Positions 1-4,837 of a stretch of DNA of 7,179 bases are shown piece after piece. The position numbers and the translations under genes were made by a program. A model generated the notes under the pieces. The model made no database searches. It was not told where the DNA came from and saw only the letters and a list, made by a program, of their open reading frames with translations. The DNA comes from JBBRMQ01 sp038230775. GTDB lineage: Bacteria > Acidobacteriota > Thermoanaerobaculia > Gp7-AA8. Within the stretch, counting starts at the first letter, position 1. Every line of letters starts with the position of its first letter. The stretch spans positions 1-7,179 of the forward strand of contig JBBRMQ010000225.1 of the NCBI GenBank assembly GCA_038230775.1, written 5' to 3'.

Positions 1-746
1 AGTTCGTCGGCCGCGGTGATCGCTTCGTCCACATCGCCGCCGGCGTTGCCGCGCAGGTCGATGATCAGCTTGCGCATGTTGTTCTTGCGAACGTTGTCGA
101 GCGCCGTCTTCAACTGGGCGGCGGTGCCCTTCTCGAAGTAGGGAACCTTGATGTACGCCACATTGCCGAACTGCTGCGTCGTGAGGGCGATCGGGTGGAA
201 CGTCTGCTGCTCGATCGAGAACGCGGCTCGCTTCGTCTGCCCGCCGCGCACCACCTGCACCTGGACCTTCGGCGCACGAAGGGCGTTACGAACCTGCCAC
301 ACCGCCAGCTTCTGTGTCGCCTGCCCGTTGACCTTCTCGATGAAGTCGCCGCGCTCGATCCCGGCCTTCGCTGCCGGCGATCCGGGAACCGCCGCGATGA
401 CGTACGCGTATCCGAATCGTCTGGTGACCACGAGGCCGATGCCGTTGTCCTCGACGTCGACGAAATTCTTGTACGCCGCCATCTGGGCTGGCGGGACGTA
501 ATAGCTGAACTCATCGACGGCGTCCGTCACGCCGGAGAAGGCGCCATCCATCAGCTGATCGGACGAGACGTTCTCGACGTAGTTGTTGCGGACGAGATCG
601 AACACTTCCGTGAAGATGCTGAGATAACGGAAGACGCTGTTTTTCTGGGTGGCCTGTCCGAACACCGCGCCGCCGACGAGCGACAGCAGGAGCGCAACGG
701 AGATGGACAGGAACGCGACTTTTTTCTTCGTCATCATCGCAACCAT
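1..746 (-). CDS. S41 family carboxyl-terminal processing protease, N-terminal part (3' end outside window)
   Basis: This frame stays open to the window edge, giving 248 complete residues. Residues 1-30 are a signal peptide or membrane anchor: basic KKK at 7-9, then a hydrophobic run to about residue 29. Residues 35-95 match the helical leader of CtpA-type proteases, with an F-S-Y-Y-V-P-P segment near 80-86. A PDZ domain follows at about 97-175 (GIGL at 102-105; VPGSPAAKAGI at 120-130; GDFIEKVNG at 133-141). The protease core begins with IIDLRGNAGG at 228-237, the usual S41 motif. The catalytic Ser and Lys would lie beyond the window, so activity cannot be judged. I chose the ATG at 746 because a GAGGA lies 9 nt upstream; the in-frame ATG at 737 forms an ATGA overlap with the stop of the upstream gene and is the alternative. 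Family role: tail-specific cleavage of envelope proteins. Pairing with an EnvC-like gene is a familiar arrangement and suggests turnover of division or wall-hydrolase factors; that role is inferred. Confidence 0.93.
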   Translation of the reverse strand, partial: MVAMMTKKKVAFLSISVALLLSLVGGAVFGQATQKNSVFRYLSIFTEVFDLVRNNYVENVSSDQLMDGAFSGVTDAVDEFSYYVPPAQMAAYKNFVDVEDNGIGLVVTRRFGYAYVIAAVPGSPAAKAGIERGDFIEKVNGQATQKLAVWQVRNALRAPKVQVQVVRGGQTKRAAFSIEQQTFHPIALTTQQFGNVAYIKVPYFEKGTAAQLKTALDNVRKNNMRKLIIDLRGNAGGDVDEAITAADE

Positions 747-1903
747 TTCTGCGGATCCTCGGGCTTGTTGTCCTGACGGATCTCGAAGTAGAGGTAGCCG
801 AGCTGCGCATCCTCCGACTCGCCTACCCCTGCAATGGCCTGTCCAGCATTGACGCGGTCGCCGGGGGCGACTGCTGGCGATTTCAGGTTCCCGTAGAGCG
901 ATACGACGTGATTCCCGTGATCCACGATGATCAGATTACCGTATCCCTTGAACCACTGCGAAAACAGAACTGTTCCACCAAACACCGCATGGACGTCCGC
1001 CCCGGCCTGGGCCGCGATCTTCACGCCGTTGTTGAAGGTCACCGTCGCGAACTTCGGATCTTTGAGGCGCCCGAAGTGCTCGATGACCTTTCCAGCGACG
1101 GGCCAGCCGAGAGCGCCCTGGACCGCGTGGATGTCGGTCGGCGATGCCAGCCCCGCCTGCTGACGCGAAAGGGTGTCGATCAGGCGCTCGAGCCGCTTGG
1201 CCTTCTCCTCGAGATCGGCAAGCTGGCGTTCGCCCTGCGAGCCCTGCTGCTGGAGCGACGCGAGCATCCGCGTCTTTTCCGCGTGCGCGGCGGCGACCTC
1301 CGCGCGGCGCTGCTCGACGATGCGCTTGATCTCGCCGATCCGGCGCTGGCGGTCCGCGAGGTCGGCGTAACGCGCGCGCAACTGTTGGCGCGACGCTTCG
1401 AATCGCGTGATGGCGCGCGAGTCGCGTGAGACGAGGTACGTGAGCATCGACATCGCCTCGATCGGATCGCGGCGGTCGTCGATCGACAGCAGCAGCTTCA
1501 CGTAGCTCAATCCTCCGAGCCGGTACAGAGCGGAAAGTCGATGACGCAGGAACCGCTTCTGCTGATCGATCTGCGGCGCGAGCCCGGCGATCTGCTGCTC
1601 GATGATCTTCTGCTGCGTTTCGAGCTCGTTCTCCATCCGGATCGCGACGTCGAGCTCCCGTGCGCGAATGCCGAGCTCGAGATCCACTTCCTCCAGATCG
1701 CGCTGCGCAGTCTGGGCCTGCGAGTGCAGAGCGGTGAGCCGCCCCCGCAGATTCGCGATCTCGCCGCGGAGGCGATCGAGATCGACATTGCGGTTGGTCT
1801 GCGAGTGCGCCGTAAGAACACACAGCAATGTCATTCCGAGCGTAGCGAGGAACCGGTGTGGGCGGGCGGTACGACGAGTGTGCTTCGCGCCGCCCTCCCG
1901 CAC
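734..1903 (-). CDS. EnvC-like murein hydrolase activator: coiled coil plus degenerate LytM/M23 domain
   Basis: From the GTG at 1903 the product is 389 aa. Residues 1-34 form a signal peptide: basic n-region (RR at 10-11, RPHR at 14-17), hydrophobic core from FLATL, and probable cleavage after AHS before Q35. Residues about 40-255 are Gln-, Arg- and Glu-rich coiled coil. A LytM/M23 domain runs from about 264 to 389, ending in YLYFEIR and PQKWL as in E. coli EnvC. The zinc-site positions look lost: NNGVK (291-295) stands where active enzymes have HxGxD, YGN where they have YAH, and LYFEI where they have LHFEI. By analogy with EnvC it should activate a periplasmic amidase rather than cut peptidoglycan; no amidase gene is visible here. 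The start is uncertain. GTG 1903 has GAGGA 4 nt upstream and follows the rnc stop by 10 nt. ATG 1939 (401 aa) would overlap rnc, and ATG 1834 (366 aa) lacks both a ribosome site and a basic n-region. The stop overlaps the next gene. Confidence 0.9.
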   Translation of the reverse strand: MREGGAKHTRRTARPHRFLATLGMTLLCVLTAHSQTNRNVDLDRLRGEIANLRGRLTALHSQAQTAQRDLEEVDLELGIRARELDVAIRMENELETQQKIIEQQIAGLAPQIDQQKRFLRHRLSALYRLGGLSYVKLLLSIDDRRDPIEAMSMLTYLVSRDSRAITRFEASRQQLRARYADLADRQRRIGEIKRIVEQRRAEVAAAHAEKTRMLASLQQQGSQGERQLADLEEKAKRLERLIDTLSRQQAGLASPTDIHAVQGALGWPVAGKVIEHFGRLKDPKFATVTFNNGVKIAAQAGADVHAVFGGTVLFSQWFKGYGNLIIVDHGNHVVSLYGNLKSPAVAPGDRVNAGQAIAGVGESEDAQLGYLYFEIRQDNKPEDPQKWLR

Positions 1904-1927
1904 CGGTTCCTCGCTAGGCCTGGAAGG
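1832..1927. repeat. Dispersed palindromic repeat at the rnc / EnvC-like junction
   Basis: The arms 1845-1869 and 1890-1914 are inverted copies matching at 23 of 25 positions, separated by a 20-nt loop. Weaker pairing continues outward to 1832 and 1927, giving about 38-bp arms. The outer arm, TCATTCCGAGCG followed by AGCGAGGAA, resembles a repeat I recall scattered through many soil-bacterial genomes; this is memory, not a search. The element contains the rnc stop codon (TAG at 1916-1914) and the probable GAGGA ribosome site, start codon and signal-peptide region of the EnvC-like gene. No run of T follows the stem on the minus strand, so it does not look like an intrinsic terminator. In RNA it would form a stem long enough to be an RNase III substrate. 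Confidence 0.85.
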
Positions 1928-2633
1928 ACGCGAGTGCATGTTTGGCCGCCTGCTGCTGCGCCTCTTTCTTCGACGATCCCTCGCCGCGCGAAATCTCCGA
2001 TCCGATCTTCACGTCGACGATAAAACGCTTGTCGTGATCCGGACCCACCTCGTCGACCACGTTGTACTCCGGCAGTGGCAAACCCTTGCCCTGCGCCAGC
2101 TCCTGCAGCGCGGTCTTGTAATCCTGGAACAGAAGATCGTCTGCATCGATGGTCTCCAGATCGTTGACGAACGAGCGTTCGATGAGCGCGCGCGCCGGAT
2201 CGACGCCGCCGTCGAGATAGACCCCCGCGATCATCGCCTCGAACAGATTGGCGAGCAGCGATTCCTTCTTGCGCCCTCCGGACTTTTCCTCTCCCACCCC
2301 GAGGTAGATCACCTCGCCCATGCCGAATTCGCGAGCTTTCTCCGCCAGGCTGTTCGCGCTGACCAGATAAGCCTTGATCTTCGAGAGCGCGCCCTCGTCG
2401 AGCGTCGGGAAGCGTCGGAAGAGCAGATCGCCAACGACGAAGCCGAGAACCGAGTCGCCGAGGAATTCGAAGGTCTCGTTGTCGCGGATGTCGTTCTGCC
2501 GCGCCTCGTGCGAGTAGGACTTGTGCGTGAGCGCGCGCGCGAGGAGATCGCGATTCTGGAACGTGTATCCGATTCGTTCTTCGAAGCCGGAAAGATCGCG
2601 CTGCACTCTCTGCGAAGTATAGCCGCCCCTCAT
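1914..2633 (-). CDS. rnc: Ribonuclease III
   Basis: The 239-aa product has normal length for bacterial RNase III, which cleaves double-stranded RNA in rRNA processing and mRNA decay. The catalytic RIII domain covers about residues 14-155. Its signature is NETFEFLGDSVL at 52-63, giving E53, E56 and D60 as equivalents of E. coli E38, E41 and D45. The second motif, ANLFEAMIAGVYLDGG at 128-143, has E132 (E. coli E117) but Asn129 where E. coli has Asp114. A double-stranded RNA-binding domain spans about 170-237, from DYKTALQE to the C-terminal KKEAQQQAAKHAL helix. I chose ATG 2633 although its ribosome site is weak, because the family domain begins about 17 residues later and further upstream the frame runs back through a repeat into the preceding gene. 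GTG at 2606 (230 aa) is the alternative. The start lies in the edge of one palindrome and the last residues and stop lie in another. Confidence 0.95.
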   Translation of the reverse strand: MRGGYTSQRVQRDLSGFEERIGYTFQNRDLLARALTHKSYSHEARQNDIRDNETFEFLGDSVLGFVVGDLLFRRFPTLDEGALSKIKAYLVSANSLAEKAREFGMGEVIYLGVGEEKSGGRKKESLLANLFEAMIAGVYLDGGVDPARALIERSFVNDLETIDADDLLFQDYKTALQELAQGKGLPLPEYNVVDEVGPDHDKRFIVDVKIGSEISRGEGSSKKEAQQQAAKHALASFQA

Positions 2634-2737
2634 CCGCGCTTCGCGCACCTTCTCCCCGCACGCGGGGAGAAGGCCACATTGTTTTCCCTCGCCCCGCGGC
2701 AGGCGGGGAGAGGGTGGCCGAAGGCCGGGTGAGGGGC
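2625..2737. repeat. 113-bp palindromic repeat with nested hairpins, between the TPR lipoprotein gene and rnc
   Basis: The outer arms 2625-2636 and 2726-2737 are inverted copies with 11 of 12 matching. Inside are four hairpins: 2636-2646 (GCGC-TTC-GCGC), 2648-2659 with 2662-2673 (12 of 12), 2686-2697 with 2703-2714 (11 of 12), and 2716-2719 with 2723-2726 (GGCC-GAA-GGCC). The left half (2625-2673) and right half (2686-2737) are also inverted copies of each other, so the RNA could fold either as one stem of about 50 bp or as a branched cloverleaf. The core, built on TCTCCCCGC and its complement, resembles a repeat I recall as common in GC-rich bacteria. It fills the space from the stop codon at 2741 to the rnc start at 2633. 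No T-tract follows on the minus strand. Confidence 0.88.
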
Positions 2738-2740
2738 CGC

Positions 2741-4837
2741 TTACGGGATCCCCTGCAATACCTGCCTCGCAGCGGCGATGTCCGCTCCGTAGCGTTCCTT
2801 CGGCGCGGTTGCCACGAATTGTCCGAGCGCCTTCCGTGCCTCCGCGGCGTGGCCTGCGCGGACTTCGACCAGGCCGATGTTGTAAAGCGCGTCGTATTGC
2901 CGGGGGTCGATCGCCACCGCCCGGTTCCACGCCTCGACCGCACGCGCGAAATCTCCCTCCCGCGCGAAGACCACGCCCAGCGTGTTCAACGCGAGCGGAA
3001 GGCGCGGATTGAGCTCCAGCCCGCGTGTGAGGAACCGCTGCGCGCCCTGCACGTCATCCTTGCGCAGCGCGACGACGCCGAGGTTCTGCAGAGCCGGCGC
3101 ATTGTTCGCGTCCGCCTGCAGAACACGCTGAAACTGCTGAGCGGCCGCCTCCAGCTTCCCTTCGTCCGCCAGAGCGATTCCGTACGCGTTGAGCGCATCG
3201 GGATCATCGGACTGTGCAAGCGGAGCGAGAACCTGCACCGCTTCCGCGGTCTTACCCTGCTCCGTGAGCAAGAGCCCGAGTTGCACGCGCATGGATTGCG
3301 TCTCGCCGCCACTCTTGATGGCGGCGCGCAGGTTTTCGATCGCGTCCGGAACTTGCTCGCTCTGCTGCAGAACGAATGCGAGCAGCTCGCGGCCCGCGGC
3401 CATCTGCGGACGCGAGGCCACGACTTCCTTCGCCAGCTTCAGCGCCTTCGCATTCTCATGGCGTTCGTAGGCCTCGATGACCTGGTGCATCTTGTTGTCG
3501 ATGGCAACGAGATTCTTCGGGTCGTCCGCTTCGGTGTAGGACGATTTCGAATTCGCGCCCCCGGAAATGTATCCGAGGCTGCGCAGCTTCGCCGCCTCTT
3601 CAGACGAGACGTTGCGCGAGACCTTCACGTCCGACTGGAAGGAGGCCAGGATGCGCCGCGCAGCCTCGACGTCTCGGCGGCGTTCCACACGCAGATTCTT
3701 CGTTTCATGCGGGTCCGCCGGCAGATCGTAGAGCTCCGCAACCGGAAGATCGATGTACTTCTCGCGCTCGTGAATGACGCCGGTGAGCGGCGCCCAGCCG
3801 CGGTTGATGCTCGTCGACAGCGACTCGAAATACGAGTCTTGCGAGCAGCGGGCGGCGAGCAGCGAGCAGCCCTGAAGAGGCGCGGGCTTCGCCACTCCGG
3901 CAGCCTCTAGAATCGTCGGCGTGATGTCGATGTGACGAACGTAATCGTTGTCGACGCGATGCTCCACTCTCGATTTCTGCCGTACGAGAAGAGGGATGTG
4001 CAGCGTCGCTTCGTACGCGAACAGTCCGTGCGTGAGCTCGCCGTGATCGCCGCGGGCCTCGCCGTGATCCGCCGTGACGACGACGAGGGTGTCGTCGCCG
4101 AGGAGAGGCGCGAGCTGCTTGCCTAACGCGTCGTCGACCGCGGCAATCTCGCCGAGGTACGGGTCGTCCGCATATTGCGATGCGAAGGGCGCGGGCGGCT
4201 GATATGGCGCATGGGGATCGTACAGATGCACCCACATGAAGCGTTTCTTCCCGGCGTTGGCCTGCCACCAGCGCGCGGCGGCATCGAGAACCGCCGTCGC
4301 CGGACGTTCCTGGATGACGAAGTCCAGCGTCGCCGCACCTTTACCGTAGTTGTCATCGTAAGTGTCGAAGCCTTGATTGAGACCGAAGCGCGCGTCGAGC
4401 GGAAACGCGCCGACGAACGCACCGGTCGCATAGCCCGCGCTCTTGAGCAACGTCGCGACTGTTGGATGCGATGCATCGAGCTTGAATCCGGCGTTGTCGC
4501 GAACGCCGTGCTGGTACGGATACAACCCCGTGAGGATGTTGACGTGCGAGGGCAGCGTCACGACGTTGTGGGCGTGCGCGTTCGTGAATACGACCCCGTC
4601 CGAAGCGAGGCGATCGAGGAAAGGCGTCTTCACGCGCGCGTTGCCGGCGAATCCCACCGAATCGGCACGCACGGTATCGATCGTCAACAGAATGATGTCG
4701 CGCGGTTTTTCGCTGCTCGCGACGTGCTCCGGCTTCGCGCACGCGGCGAGCACGAGCATGAGTGTGAGTGCCGGCTTCAGTCGGCCAATCGACCGGCTGA
4801 AGCCGGTCCACACACAGGATCCATCTGCACCGGTCAT
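2741..4837 (-). CDS. Lipoprotein with alkaline-phosphatase/sulfatase-fold domain and C-terminal TPRs (paralogue 2)
   Basis: This 698-aa protein starts at an ATGA overlap with the upstream gene. Its signal peptide has a basic n-region (R15, R19, K21) and lipobox LAAC with Cys33, so it is probably a lipoprotein facing the periplasm. The phosphatase/sulfatase-fold domain spans about 45-400. Visible landmarks are IDTVRAD (D54), TLPSH at 94-98, LYDPH ending at H209, and ADHGE with D257 and H258. Thr94 occupies the place of the sulfatase formylglycine Cys, and His98 that of the motif Arg. Thr is the nucleophile in phosphoglycerol and phosphoethanolamine transferases of this superfamily, so phosphoryl chemistry is likelier than sulfate ester hydrolysis. 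After an LGYISGG linker near 418-424, about six or seven TPRs fill residues 450-695 and probably bind partners. Databases are likely to label it a sulfatase. A heptamer array encodes residues 323-332, and a palindrome encodes residues 8-26. Substrate unknown. Confidence 0.9.
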   Translation of the reverse strand: MTGADGSCVWTGFSRSIGRLKPALTLMLVLAACAKPEHVASSEKPRDIILLTIDTVRADSVGFAGNARVKTPFLDRLASDGVVFTNAHAHNVVTLPSHVNILTGLYPYQHGVRDNAGFKLDASHPTVATLLKSAGYATGAFVGAFPLDARFGLNQGFDTYDDNYGKGAATLDFVIQERPATAVLDAAARWWQANAGKKRFMWVHLYDPHAPYQPPAPFASQYADDPYLGEIAAVDDALGKQLAPLLGDDTLVVVTADHGEARGDHGELTHGLFAYEATLHIPLLVRQKSRVEHRVDNDYVRHIDITPTILEAAGVAKPAPLQGCSLLAARCSQDSYFESLSTSINRGWAPLTGVIHEREKYIDLPVAELYDLPADPHETKNLRVERRRDVEAARRILASFQSDVKVSRNVSSEEAAKLRSLGYISGGANSKSSYTEADDPKNLVAIDNKMHQVIEAYERHENAKALKLAKEVVASRPQMAAGRELLAFVLQQSEQVPDAIENLRAAIKSGGETQSMRVQLGLLLTEQGKTAEAVQVLAPLAQSDDPDALNAYGIALADEGKLEAAAQQFQRVLQADANNAPALQNLGVVALRKDDVQGAQRFLTRGLELNPRLPLALNTLGVVFAREGDFARAVEAWNRAVAIDPRQYDALYNIGLVEVRAGHAAEARKALGQFVATAPKERYGADIAAARQVLQGIP
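3841..3870. repeat. Heptanucleotide tandem array inside paralogue 2
   Basis: On the plus strand the unit GCGAGCA occurs at 3841, 3855 and 3862, with a degenerate GCGGGCG at 3848 that keeps the period of exactly seven, followed by a partial GC. It encodes the C-S-L-L-A-A-R-C-S stretch around residues 324-332 of paralogue 2, where related proteins usually read like G-R-S-L-L. Gain or loss of one unit would shift the frame and remove the TPR half. The period is read directly; any biological role is inferred. Confidence 0.7.
4762..4815. repeat. Palindromic repeat within the signal-peptide codons of paralogue 2
   Basis: The arms 4762-4784 and 4793-4815 match as inverted copies at 19 of 23 positions around an 8-nt loop. 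The best inner part is CCGGCTTCAG-T/C-CGG, at 4771-4784 and 4793-4806. It differs in sequence from the other two palindromes in the window. It lies wholly within the 5' end of the paralogue 2 gene and encodes residues 8-26, including all basic residues of the signal-peptide n-region. In mRNA the hairpin would begin about 22 nt after the start codon. Confidence 0.8.

Noticed and set aside
2648..2714. Intrinsic transcription terminators in the GC-rich hairpins
   Set aside because: No T-tract follows any of the stems on the minus strand, and the downstream genes are close and co-oriented.
1602..2732. Long open frame on the plus strand opposite rnc
   Set aside because: It is antisense to a clear rnc gene, is very Arg-rich and shows no domain; long shadow frames are expected at this GC content. 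The same applies to plus-strand frames at 2714-3910 and 5341-6441.
1832..2737. Insertion sequence or CRISPR array behind the repeats
   Set aside because: There is no transposase gene, no regular spacer pattern, and each family appears only once in the window.
2634..2930. N-terminal extension of RNase III to an ATG at 2930
   Set aside because: The extra 99 residues read through the palindrome and the 3' end of the preceding gene, look like low-complexity Arg/Pro/Gly and are not part of the family.
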